Origin: Streptomyces sp. NRRL S-350 | GTDB taxonomy: Bacteria; Actinomycetota; Actinomycetes; Streptomycetales; Streptomycetaceae | NCBI RefSeq assembly: GCF_000719705.1 | Contig: NZ_JOHO01000103.1 | Location: 1 to 13,633 of the forward strand | Length of the DNA: 13,633 nt | Direction of reading: 5' to 3' | In this document: piece by piece, positions 1-6,739 of the stretch | Layout: each line of letters starts with the position of its first letter | How positions within the stretch are numbered: the stretch's first letter is position 1 | Position numbers and translations under genes: made by a program | Notes under the pieces: model-generated | What the model was told of the DNA's origin: nothing | What the model saw: the letters and a program-made list of their open reading frames with translations, nothing else | Database searches by the model: none

Positions 1-64
1 GCTTTGCCGCCCCGGTCTCCCGCGGCGACTCCGGAACTGTACGGGGACGGGCCCGCCACATGCA
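1..64. other. Window edge, no gene recognised
   Basis: The first 64 bases lie beyond the hairpin that follows the threonine-aldolase-like gene. No plus-strand stop codon occurs in any of the three frames here, so this could be the tail of a neighbouring gene, but it is too short to identify. I see no promoter or RNA gene. Confidence 0.4.
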
Positions 65-100
65 AATCGCCCCCGCCCGGGCTTCCGGGCAGGGGCGATT
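65..100 (-). terminator. Intrinsic-type terminator hairpin of the DUF6421 operon
   Basis: AATCGCCCC (65-73) pairs perfectly with GGGGCGATT (92-100). After one C/A mismatch, GCCCGG (75-80) pairs with CCGGGC (85-90) around a GCTT loop. It lies 16 bp past the minus-strand stop codon at 117-119. In the minus direction the stem runs into a short T stretch (ATTTG), so it has terminator form, though the T tract is short, as is common in streptomycetes. It may also work for a plus-strand gene ending before the window. Confidence 0.75.
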
Positions 101-116
101 CGTTGTTCGAGCACCG

Positions 117-1193
117 TCAGGCGCGGCCCATCTCCTCGGCGATGGCCGCCGCGAAGGCGTCGATGTCGGCCTCCGTGGTGTCGAAGGAACACATCCAGCG
201 CACCTCTCCGGTGTGCTCGTTCCAGAAGTAGAAGCGGTAGCGCTTCTGGAGTCGCTCGCTCACCTCGCGAGGCAGGATCGCGAAGACGGCGTTCGCCTGC
301 GCGGGGCGGACCACCTCGACGCCGTCGATCTTCCGGACCGCCGCCTCCAGGCGGCTGGCCATGGCGTTGGCGTGGCCGGCGTTGCGCAGATAGAGGTCGC
401 CGGAGAGCAGCGCCTCGAACTGGACCGACAGGAACCGCATCTTCGACGCCAACTGCATCGAGGTCTTGCGCAGGTACTTGATGTTGCGCACCCGCTCGGG
501 GTTGAGCACCACCACGGCCTCGCCGAACAGCAGGCCGTTCTTCGTCCCGCCGAAGGACAGGACGTCGACGCCCACGTCCGTGGTGAAGGCGCGCACCGGC
601 TGGCCGAGCGAGGCGGCGGCGTTGGCCAGACGGGAGCCGTCCACGTGGACGAGCATGCCCAGCTGGTGGGCGTGCTCGGTGATCGCGCGGATCTCCTCGA
701 CGGTGTAGAGGGTGCCGAGCTCGGTGCTCTGGGTGATGGAGACCGCGAGCGGCTGCGCGCGGTGCTCGTCGCCGTAGCCCCAGGCCTGCTGGTCGAGCAG
801 TTCCGGGGTGAGCTTGCCGTCCGGGGTGGGGACGGTGAGCAGCTTGATGCCGCCCATCTTCTCCGGGGCACCGCCCTCGTCCACGTGGATGTGGGCGGTT
901 TCGGCGCAGACCACGGCGCCCCAGCGCGGGAGCAGCGACTGGAGGGCGACCACGTTGGCGCCGGTGCCGTTGAAGACGGGGTAGGCCTCCGCCTTCTCGC
1001 CGAAGAGACGGCGGAAGACGTCCTGGAGGTGGGCCGTGTAGTCGTCCTCGCCGTAGGCGACCTGGTGGCCGCCGTTGGCGAGGGCGATCGCGGCGAGGAC
1101 CTCCGGGTGCACGCCGGCGTAGTTGTCGCTCGCGAAGCCGCGGACGGCGGGGTCGTGCCGCCGTACCGCGTCGGTACGGGTGAGGTCGGTCAT
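117..1193 (-). CDS. Threonine-aldolase-like PLP enzyme (beta-eliminating lyase family)
   Basis: Low-specificity threonine aldolases are cytoplasmic PLP enzymes that cleave L-threonine or L-allo-threonine to glycine and acetaldehyde and accept other beta-hydroxy amino acids. The 358-residue protein is close to the usual family length. SFGGTKNG at 213-220 holds the presumed Schiff-base lysine K218. VHVDGSRL (183-190) supplies the cofactor-nitrogen aspartate D185, FNGTGAN (74-80) looks like the phosphate-binding turn, and H101 sits where a ring-stacking histidine is expected. I chose the ATG at 1193 because it forms an ATGA overlap with the upstream dehydrogenase stop; an in-frame GTG at 1208 would add five residues. 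It is the last gene of a three-gene operon and is followed by a hairpin. The family is secure; the real substrate is not, and a related beta-hydroxy or beta-eliminated amino acid is possible given the unusual partners. Confidence 0.9.
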   Translation of the reverse strand: MTDLTRTDAVRRHDPAVRGFASDNYAGVHPEVLAAIALANGGHQVAYGEDDYTAHLQDVFRRLFGEKAEAYPVFNGTGANVVALQSLLPRWGAVVCAETAHIHVDEGGAPEKMGGIKLLTVPTPDGKLTPELLDQQAWGYGDEHRAQPLAVSITQSTELGTLYTVEEIRAITEHAHQLGMLVHVDGSRLANAAASLGQPVRAFTTDVGVDVLSFGGTKNGLLFGEAVVVLNPERVRNIKYLRKTSMQLASKMRFLSVQFEALLSGDLYLRNAGHANAMASRLEAAVRKIDGVEVVRPAQANAVFAILPREVSERLQKRYRFYFWNEHTGEVRWMCSFDTTEADIDAFAAAIAEEMGRA

Positions 1194-1948
1194 CGGGCTG
1201 TCAGCCACAGGTGCTGTCCGTTCAGTTCTGCTGCGGGGCGGTCCCAGAGGCCCGCCAGGTGGTCGGCGAGGTCCGCGGTGTCGGTGAAGCCGGCGAACTT
1301 CGCCTCCGGCTTCTCGGCCCGCATTTCGGGGCTGACCAGCGCCTTGATCACCAGGATCGCAGCCGCCGCGGTGGGCTCGCCGTCCGGGGCGGTGGTCTCC
1401 TTCTTGAAGGAGTCGGCCATCGCGAGGGTCCAGGCCTCGGTGGCGGCCTTGGCGGCTGCGTAGGCGGCGCCGCCGGCGGTCGGCTTGTGCGCGGCGGCGG
1501 CGGAGATCATCGCGTAGCGGCCCGCGGCGCTGCGGACCAGCGCGGGCTGGAAGGCCAGCGAGGTGTGCTGCAGGGTGCGCACGACGGTGTCGTGCAGGAA
1601 GTCCCAGTCGTCCAGTCGGCTGTCGAAGAAGGTCTTGCTGCCTCGCCAGCCGCCGACCAGGTGGAACAGGCCGTCGACGTGGCCGTGCTCGGACTCCAGG
1701 TGGTCGGCCCAGTCGTGGACCTCCTGCGGGTCGAGCAGGTCGATGACCTGGCCGCTGACCTTGGCTCCGCGTACCGCCACCCGGGTGGCGTCCAGCGCGG
1801 ACTCCAGGCGCTGGGGGTCGATGTCGGCGCCGATCACGGTGGCGCCGTCGGCGGCGAGGCGGCGCAGCACCGCGCGGCCGGCCGGGCCGCTGGCTCCGGC
1901 GACGGCGACGACCTTGCCGGCGAGCGGGGCGTTGGTGGGGGTGGTCAT
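1190..1948 (-). CDS. Short-chain dehydrogenase/reductase (SDR)
   Basis: This is an NAD(P)-dependent oxidoreductase with a Rossmann fold, 252 residues long, typical of classical SDRs. The nucleotide-binding turn is AGASGPAG (17-24). An aspartate after strand 2 (D42 in IGADIDP) suggests NAD(H) preference. The usual NNAG segment is replaced by HLVGG (96-100), a tolerated divergence. The catalytic set is present: S149 (MISAAA), Y163 and K167 (YAAAK). An ATG at 1948 preceded by GGGAG with a 7-nt gap gives a clear start. It overlaps the DUF6421 stop by ATGA and its own stop overlaps the aldolase-like start the same way, so all three are translationally coupled. It probably oxidises or reduces a hydroxyl/carbonyl group in the same pathway. 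The substrate cannot be read from the sequence. Confidence 0.88.
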   Translation of the reverse strand: MTTPTNAPLAGKVVAVAGASGPAGRAVLRRLAADGATVIGADIDPQRLESALDATRVAVRGAKVSGQVIDLLDPQEVHDWADHLESEHGHVDGLFHLVGGWRGSKTFFDSRLDDWDFLHDTVVRTLQHTSLAFQPALVRSAAGRYAMISAAAAHKPTAGGAAYAAAKAATEAWTLAMADSFKKETTAPDGEPTAAAAILVIKALVSPEMRAEKPEAKFAGFTDTADLADHLAGLWDRPAAELNGQHLWLTAR

Positions 1949-3345
1949 GCGGCGGCTCCCTGGTTACCGGCGCCGGTGATGCCGGCGGTGGCGGCGATGA
2001 CGCCGCCGAGCTTCTTGGACAGGGCCTCGTAGAACATGCTCAGCGGGAACTCGTCCGGGAGCACGGCGTCGCACAGGGCCTTGTTGAGGGCCTTGCCCTC
2101 GGTGATGTCGAGCGGCAGGGCCTCGGGGCCCTTGGCCCACGTGGAGGCCGGGTGCGGGGTGAGGTAGCGGGAGACCAGCTGGTAGGCGGCGATCCAGTGA
2201 GCCGGCTTGGGCCGGTCGATGCCGTCGCGGTACAGGGTCTCGATCTCGCCGCAGAGTGCGTTGGTGACCTGCGGGGCGCGCTCCCAGTCGATGCTGAGGC
2301 GGTTGTCGCGCCAGCGCAGCGCGTCGTGCTTGTGCAGGTAGGCGAAGAGCAGCTGGCCGCCGAGACCGTCGTAGTTGCGCACGCGGTCACCGGTGACCGG
2401 GAAGCGGAACAGGCGGTCGAAGAGGATCGCGTACTGGACGTCGCGGGCGTGCGGGTTGCCCTCGGTCTCCAGCTTCACCGCCTCCTTGAAGGTGGTGAGG
2501 TCGCAGCGCAGCTCCTCCAGGCCGTACATCCAGAACGGGCTGCGCTGCTTGATCATGAAGGGGTCGAACGGCAGGTCGCCGTGGCTGTGCGTGCGGTCGT
2601 GGACCAGGTCCCACAGGACGAAGGTCTCCTGCGCGCGCTGCTGGTCCTGCAGGAGGCCCTCGGCGTCGGCGGGGATCTCCAGACCGAGCTGCTGGACGGC
2701 GCTCGTGGAGACGGCGCGGAAGCGGGCGGCCTCGCGGTCGCAGAAGATGCCGCCCCAGGTGAAACGTTCCGGCGCCTTGCGCACGGAGACCGTCTCGGGG
2801 AAGAGGACCGCGGAGTTGGTGTCGTAGCCGGCGGTGAAGTCCGTGAAGGTGATCGGCACGAACATCGGGTTGTCGAAGCGGGTGCGCTCCAGCTCGGCCA
2901 GCCAGTCGGGCCACACGACGCTCAGCAGGACGGCTTCCAGGTTGCGGTCCGGGTTGCCGTTCTGGGTGTACATCGGGAAGACGACCAGGTGCTCCAGGCC
3001 GTCCTCGCGCTGCTCGGCGGGCTGGAAGGCGAGCAGCGAGTCCAGGAAGTCGGGCTCGCGGTAACCGGTGTCGGCCCACTTGGCGAGGTCGGTGTCGACG
3101 GCGGCCAGGTAGGCGGCGTCGTGCGGGAAGTGCGGGGCGAGCTCCTTCACGGCGGCGCGCACGGTGGCGACGATCGGGTCGACCGTGTGCCGCTGGACGG
3201 CGGCCAGGTCGATCGAGCCGTCCTTGGACTGCAGCGGGCGCAGGGCCTCGACGGCCTCCTTCAACCGCAGCCAGGCCGGGTGGCCGGCGAGGGGCGAGAC
3301 CGGGGCGTCGGCCGCCGCTGCGAGCCTTGGCGAAAGATTCTGCAT
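1945..3345 (-). CDS. DUF6421 family protein, function unknown
   Basis: The 466-residue protein is recognised from memory as the streptomycete DUF6421 family (landmarks HLVVFPMYTQNGNPDRN near 119-135, GGIFCDREAARFR near 198-210, RNYDGLGGQLLFAYLHKHD near 323-341). There is no signal peptide or obvious membrane segment, so it is probably cytosolic. HDRTHSH at 249-255 followed by EELRCD at 277-282 resembles the HExxH...E pattern of zinc metallopeptidases, with Asp replacing the catalytic Glu; that is a resemblance, not a demonstrated fold. It is the first gene of the operon, starting with ATG at 3345 behind a weak GAAGTGAG ribosome site, with a candidate promoter about 40 bp upstream. Coupling to the SDR and the aldolase-like enzyme points to a shared metabolic role. 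I cannot assign a reaction. Confidence 0.88.
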   Translation of the reverse strand: MQNLSPRLAAAADAPVSPLAGHPAWLRLKEAVEALRPLQSKDGSIDLAAVQRHTVDPIVATVRAAVKELAPHFPHDAAYLAAVDTDLAKWADTGYREPDFLDSLLAFQPAEQREDGLEHLVVFPMYTQNGNPDRNLEAVLLSVVWPDWLAELERTRFDNPMFVPITFTDFTAGYDTNSAVLFPETVSVRKAPERFTWGGIFCDREAARFRAVSTSAVQQLGLEIPADAEGLLQDQQRAQETFVLWDLVHDRTHSHGDLPFDPFMIKQRSPFWMYGLEELRCDLTTFKEAVKLETEGNPHARDVQYAILFDRLFRFPVTGDRVRNYDGLGGQLLFAYLHKHDALRWRDNRLSIDWERAPQVTNALCGEIETLYRDGIDRPKPAHWIAAYQLVSRYLTPHPASTWAKGPEALPLDITEGKALNKALCDAVLPDEFPLSMFYEALSKKLGGVIAATAGITGAGNQGAAA

Positions 3346-3383
3346 CGTGGACTCACTTCGACAGGAGTTATTTCAACGGGGAC

Positions 3384-3413
3384 ACCATAAGTACGAAAGG
3401 TTCTCCCGTTCAA
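3384..3413 (-). promoter_or_regulatory. Candidate sigma-70-type promoter of the DUF6421 operon
   Basis: On the minus strand TTGAAC (plus 3408-3413) and TATGGT (plus 3384-3389) are separated by 18 bp, close to TTGACA-18-TATAAT. Transcription would begin near 3377, giving a leader of about 30 nt before the DUF6421 ATG. This comes from consensus matching only. Confidence 0.45.
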
Positions 3414-3610
3414 GGGGGTCCAGACCGACAAAGCTGCGGCGAGCCGCCGCTCCGGCCTGAAAACCTGCGCCGGAGACCGGTTGTCCGGCATGTGGACGGT
3501 GATCTGGATGTTCTGGACAGATGCGCTGTGGTGATGCGAACCTCCCCGCATGCTCCCGGCGGTGATCACGGTGGCCGTACGCCACGACAGCCCGTTCCGG
3601 GCGCCCTCCC

Positions 3611-3624
3611 GTCGGCATGCCGAC
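3611..3624. promoter_or_regulatory. Perfect 14-bp palindrome, possible operator
   Basis: GTCGGCATGCCGAC equals its own reverse complement. It lies 217 bp before the binding-protein start in the divergent spacer, where an operator for the importer would be plausible. No local regulator gene in this operon can be paired with it. A small hairpin or a chance GC-rich palindrome are alternatives. Confidence 0.3.
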
Positions 3625-3645
3625 CCCCGCTGTCGCGCGCGCGGG

Positions 3646-3686
3646 CTGTCCTGTCGCTGTTGTCGCTGTCGCTGTCGCTGCTGCTG
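3646..3686. repeat. TGTCGC microsatellite-like tandem repeat
   Basis: TGTCGC occurs three times in perfect tandem (3661-3678), once more at 3652-3657, and the tract grades into CTG repeats. It is non-coding and upstream of the importer operon. Repeat number could vary between strains by slippage. Confidence 0.7.
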
Positions 3687-3840
3687 ATCCAGGCCCGTAC
3701 GCCGACCATGCCGTGTGTGTTCCGGCGCCGCCACCGGGGGGAAGTGACCCGCCGGGAGCCGGCCCGTCCGCTCGGCACCCGGCCCCCGCGCCCTCCCGCA
3801 CTCTCCGCCCCGCCCCGGTCCTTCCTCCCCTGGAGCCCAC

Positions 3841-4728
3841 ATGACCCGCCGCAAGCCGTCCGCCGTACTCTCCCTCGCCGCGCTGGTCGCCACCGCGGCC
3901 GCGCTCGGCGCGTGCGCGCCGCAGAGCACCACGTCCGACGCCGCCTCCGGCGCCCCGGGAGCGGCCGGTACGGCGGCGGGCTGCGCGCCGGGCGCGCTGG
4001 CCACGCGCACGGCGGGGACGCTGACCATCGGCACCGACAAGCCGGCGTACGACCCGTGGTTCTCCGAGGACAAGCCCGAGAACGGCAAGGGCTTCGAATC
4101 CGCCGTGGCCTTCGCGGTGGCGGAGCGGCTGGGCTACCCGAAGGACAAGGTCAACTGGGTGGTCGCGCCGTTCGGCAAGGCGACCGCACCGGGCGCAAAG
4201 GACTTCGACTTCGACCTCAACCAGGTGTCGATCAGCGACGAGCGCAAGCAGGCGGTGGACTTCTCCTCCGGCTACTACGACGTGCGGCAGGCCGTCATCG
4301 CGCTGAAGAACTCCAAGGCCGCGACCGCCAAGAGCATCGCCGACCTCAAGGGCGCCAAGCTCGGCGCGCAGGTCGGCACCACCAGCCTGGACACCATCAC
4401 CAACACCATCAGGCCGAGCAGCGGGCCCGCCGTCTTCGACTCCAACGACCTCGCCAAGGCCGCGCTGAAGAACGGCCAGATCGAGGCCCTGGTGGTGGAC
4501 CTGCCGACCGCCTTCTACATCACCGGCGCCGAAGTGCCCGAAGCCCAGGTCGTCGGCCAGTTCGAGGCCGCCGGGCAGGGCGAGCAGTTCGGCCTGGTGC
4601 TGGACAAGGGCTCCAAGCTGACCGGCTGCGTGACGCAGGCCGTGGACGCGCTCCGGGCGGACGGCACGCTGGCGAAGCTGGAGAAGCAGTGGCTCTCCGA
4701 CGCCGTCTCGGCACCGGTGCTGAAGTGA
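3841..4728 (+). CDS. Amino-acid ABC transporter substrate-binding lipoprotein
   Basis: This is the extracytoplasmic ligand-binding protein of a polar amino-acid importer (SBP_bac_3-like), 295 residues. A positively charged N-terminus (TRRK) and hydrophobic stretch (8-21) lead to the lipobox LGAC with the lipidated cysteine C25. A low-complexity Ala/Gly/Ser linker follows, then the binding fold from about 60 to 286. LTIGTDKPAYDPW (61-73) is the typical opening strand and SISDERKQAVDFSSGYYD (130-147) is the family signature around the hinge. C48 and C263 could form a disulfide. The ATG at 3841 has GGAG five bases upstream. Its stop TGA shares bases with the GTG start of the permease. The ligand is probably a polar or charged amino acid, but the side-chain pocket cannot be read reliably. 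Confidence 0.9.
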   Translation: MTRRKPSAVLSLAALVATAAALGACAPQSTTSDAASGAPGAAGTAAGCAPGALATRTAGTLTIGTDKPAYDPWFSEDKPENGKGFESAVAFAVAERLGYPKDKVNWVVAPFGKATAPGAKDFDFDLNQVSISDERKQAVDFSSGYYDVRQAVIALKNSKAATAKSIADLKGAKLGAQVGTTSLDTITNTIRPSSGPAVFDSNDLAKAALKNGQIEALVVDLPTAFYITGAEVPEAQVVGQFEAAGQGEQFGLVLDKGSKLTGCVTQAVDALRADGTLAKLEKQWLSDAVSAPVLK

Positions 4729-5705
4729 GCGCTGAACTGAGTGCCGAACCGGGCCCCGGCATGAGCGGGGAGGCCGGCGGGGAGGCCAGCGGGAACGCGG
4801 CCGACGACGCGACGACGGCCGGGACGGCGCGGTTCGCCGGGACGGGCCCCGAGGAAGACGGCTACCGCCCCTCCGAGCGGCGGCTCGCGCACGAGGCGTA
4901 CCGGCGGGCCCGGGCCCGCCGCTCGGCGCTGATCGCGGCCGCGTCGACCCTGGCGACGGCCGCCGCGCTCTACCTGCTGATCGTCAACTCCCCCGGCTGG
5001 GAGGTGACTCGGCGCACCTTCTTCAACCTGGGCTACGCCCGGCAGGCGCTCCCCGAGGTGCTGAAGGGACTTCGGCTCAACCTGGAGCTGATGCTCGGCT
5101 GCGGTGTGCTGATCATGGCGTTCGGACTGCTGCTCGCGGTGCTGCGGACACTGCGCGGGCCGGTGTTCCTGCCGGTGCGGCTGCTGGCCACCGCGTACGT
5201 GGACTTCTTCCTCGGGCTCCCGATGATCATCTGCCTGCTGGTGATGATCACCGGCGTGCCGGCGCTGCGGCTGACCGGGGTGACCACCGATCCGCTGCTG
5301 CTCGGCGGGGCCGCCCTGGTGCTGACGTACTCGGCGTACGTGTCGGAGGTGTTCCGTTCCGGCATCGAGTCGGTGCACCCGAGCCAGCGGGCCGCGGCAC
5401 GCTCGCTGGGGCTGACCAATGCGCAGACGATGCGGTACGTCGTACTGCCTCAGGCCGTCCGGCGGGTGGTGCCACCGCTGCTGAACAACCTGGTGAGCCT
5501 GCAGAAGGACACCGGCCTGGTCTCGATCGGCGGCGCGATCGACGCGGTGTACGCGGCGAAGATCATCGCCGCCCGTTCCTTCAACTTCACGCCGTACCTG
5601 TTGGCAGGTCTGGTGTTCATCGTGCTGACCATCCCGCTGACCCGGTTCGCCGACTGGCTGACCACGCGGATGAACCGGCGGCAGTTCCAGGGAGGTGCGG
5701 TGTGA
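4725..5705 (+). CDS. Amino-acid ABC transporter permease
   Basis: This is the inner-membrane subunit (BPD_transp_1 family) of the importer, 326 residues from the GTG that overlaps the binding-protein stop (GTGA). An in-frame ATG at 4761 is the alternative start. The first 68 residues are a Gly/Ala/Glu/Arg-rich, probably cytoplasmic extension, longer than in most His/Glu/Gln permeases. Hydrophobic segments follow at about 69-87, 118-140, 150-177, 190-205, 262-280 and 288-305. The EAA coupling loop lies at about 220-243 (QRAAARSLGL...YVVLPQA), where the ATPase docks. Only one permease gene is present, so it should act as a homodimer. Its stop overlaps the ATPase GTG, so all three genes are co-translated. 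Confidence 0.9.
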   Translation: MSAELSAEPGPGMSGEAGGEASGNAADDATTAGTARFAGTGPEEDGYRPSERRLAHEAYRRARARRSALIAAASTLATAAALYLLIVNSPGWEVTRRTFFNLGYARQALPEVLKGLRLNLELMLGCGVLIMAFGLLLAVLRTLRGPVFLPVRLLATAYVDFFLGLPMIICLLVMITGVPALRLTGVTTDPLLLGGAALVLTYSAYVSEVFRSGIESVHPSQRAAARSLGLTNAQTMRYVVLPQAVRRVVPPLLNNLVSLQKDTGLVSIGGAIDAVYAAKIIAARSFNFTPYLLAGLVFIVLTIPLTRFADWLTTRMNRRQFQGGAV

Positions 5706-6457
5706 CGGCGGAGGTGCTCCGGCTGGAGGCGGTGCGCAAGACGTTCGGCTCTCACGTGGTGCTGCGAGACGTGGACCTCGCCGTGCCCGAGCACTCCGTG
5801 ACGGCGCTGATCGGGGCGTCCGGCTCCGGGAAGTCCACGCTGATGCGGTGCGTCAACCTGCTGGAGGGCATCGACGACGGCGCGGTCTTCCTGGACGGCG
5901 AGGAGATCACCGATCCCCGCGCGGACGAGGACGCCGTGCGGCGGCGGATCGGGGTGGTGTTCCAGTCCTACAACCTGTTCCCGCACCTGACGGTGCTGGA
6001 GAACATCACCCTCGCGCCGCGCCGGGTGCACGGGGTCGCGCGGGCCGAGGCGGAGGGGCGGGCGCTGGAACTGCTCGACCGGCTCGGACTGGCGGCCAAG
6101 GCGACGGAGTACCCGGACCGGCTCTCCGGCGGCCAGCAGCAGCGCGTCGCGATCGTGCGGGCGCTGGCCACCGGGCCGCGGCTGCTGCTCCTGGACGAGA
6201 TCACCGCGGCGCTCGACCCGGTGCTCGTCGGGGAGGTGCTCTCGGTGGTGCGGGACCTCAAGGAGCAGGGAATGACGATGGTCCTCTCCACCCACGAGAT
6301 GGGCTTCGCCCGCGAGGTCGCCGACCAGGTCTGCTTCCTGGACGACGGGGTGGTGCTCGAGCAGGGGCCGCCGGAGCAGGTGTTCGGGGATCCGCGGGAG
6401 GAGCGCACCCGGCGGTTCCTCAGCCGGGTGGTCGCCTCGGGGCGCCTTCAGGGCTGA
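5702..6457 (+). CDS. Amino-acid ABC transporter ATP-binding protein
   Basis: This is the cytoplasmic ATPase driving the importer, 251 residues, standard for the polar amino-acid (GlnQ/HisP-like) group. The Walker A is GASGSGKST (38-46), the Q-loop glutamine is Q88 (VVFQSYNLFPHLTV), the signature is LSGGQ (141-145), the Walker B is LLLLDE (161-166) with catalytic E166, the D-loop is ALDP (170-173), and the switch histidine is H198. The usual DEPTSALDP reads DEITAALDP here, a mild variant that keeps the catalytic residues. The GTG start at 5702 has GGAGG six bases upstream and overlaps the permease stop as GTGA. It is the last gene of the importer operon. No strong terminator follows. Confidence 0.93.
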   Translation: MTAEVLRLEAVRKTFGSHVVLRDVDLAVPEHSVTALIGASGSGKSTLMRCVNLLEGIDDGAVFLDGEEITDPRADEDAVRRRIGVVFQSYNLFPHLTVLENITLAPRRVHGVARAEAEGRALELLDRLGLAAKATEYPDRLSGGQQQRVAIVRALATGPRLLLLDEITAALDPVLVGEVLSVVRDLKEQGMTMVLSTHEMGFAREVADQVCFLDDGVVLEQGPPEQVFGDPREERTRRFLSRVVASGRLQG

Positions 6458-6601
6458 GCCTGCGGCGACGGCCTGCCGGTGTGCGGCCGGGGTTTCACCA
6501 CGCCGGGCACCACTGTGCGCCCCCTTACGCGCCTGGCCCTGCCGGGTGACTGCGGTGATCGTGGACCGGACGACTGTCGCCGCGTGCGGGTCGGCGAACA
6601 G

Positions 6602-6642
6602 ACGACAGAAGACAGACGACAGGAAACAGCAACAGAAGACAG
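6602..6642. repeat. Three A-rich tandem repeats of about 14 bp
   Basis: The units are ACGACAGAAGACAG (6602-6615), ACGACAGGAAACAG (6616-6629) and CAACAGAAGACAG (6630-6642, one base shorter). Their purine/A-rich make-up contrasts with the surrounding G/C-rich DNA. They end about 100 bp before the TTG start of DUF5134 and could be direct-repeat binding sites or a slippage product. Confidence 0.75.
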
Positions 6643-6644
6643 CT

Positions 6645-6657
6645 GACGGATTCCGTC
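6645..6657. promoter_or_regulatory. Palindrome GACGG-ATT-CCGTC next to the tandem repeats
   Basis: Perfect 5-bp arms around ATT follow the third tandem repeat by two bases. An operator or a small hairpin in the DUF5134 leader are both possible. No dedicated regulator is adjacent. Confidence 0.3.
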
Positions 6658-6739
6658 GTCCGCTACCTGTTGCCACCTGTCCGTCGCTTCCGCCCGTTGT
6701 TCGCCGCCCGCCGCCGCCCACCGCCCCGGGAGGCCGCCG

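Larger units (their letters stand above)
3346..3840. other. 495-bp divergent intergenic region without a gene
   Basis: This lies between the divergent DUF6421 operon and ABC importer operon. Open frames crossing it have no ribosome site or recognisable domain and read as GC-rich noise. It contains the DUF6421 promoter candidate, a loose inverted repeat (TGTCC at 3482-3486 and GGACA at 3515-3519), a GTGGC/GCCAC hairpin at 3571-3585, a 14-bp palindrome and a TGTCGC repeat. The last 150 bases are C-rich and show no clear promoter for the importer. Confidence 0.6.
6458..6739. other. 282-bp intergenic region before DUF5134
   Basis: This separates the importer ATPase from the DUF5134 gene. Its first part has only weak stems (for example CGGCC/GGCCG near 6470), so I cannot call a terminator. 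Its middle holds unusually A-rich tandem repeats and a GACGG-ATT-CCGTC palindrome; the end is C-rich up to the ribosome site at 6728-6733. A promoter for the DUF5134-M56 pair should lie here, but no convincing -35/-10 pair is visible. Confidence 0.5.

Noticed and set aside
60..1463. 467-codon plus-strand frame antisense to the aldolase-like and SDR genes
   Set aside because: It mirrors the high-GC third positions of the minus-strand genes and has no recognisable motif or ribosome site.
2152..3390. 412-codon plus-strand frame antisense to DUF6421
   Set aside because: Val/Gly/Glu-rich shadow of a well-recognised gene; no domain.
3482..3519. TGTCC...GGACA inverted repeat as an operator
   Set aside because: Arms are only 5 bp with 28 bp between, and longer pairing fails; too weak to list as a feature.
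3649..3690. Possible CRISPR or tRNA-like structure at the TGTCGC tract
   Set aside because: Units are 6 bp with no spacers, and no cloverleaf can be drawn; it is a simple tandem repeat.
3261..4088. 275-codon minus-strand frame crossing the divergent spacer
   Set aside because: It overlaps the DUF6421 start and the binding-protein gene, and has low-complexity Ala/Gln/Arg runs from the TGTCGC repeat and no start signal.
3327..4724. Long plus-strand open frame running into the permease frame
   Set aside because: It overlaps the binding-protein gene in another frame, is Arg/Gly/Pro-rich, lacks a ribosome site, and only the part from 4725 encodes a recognisable protein.
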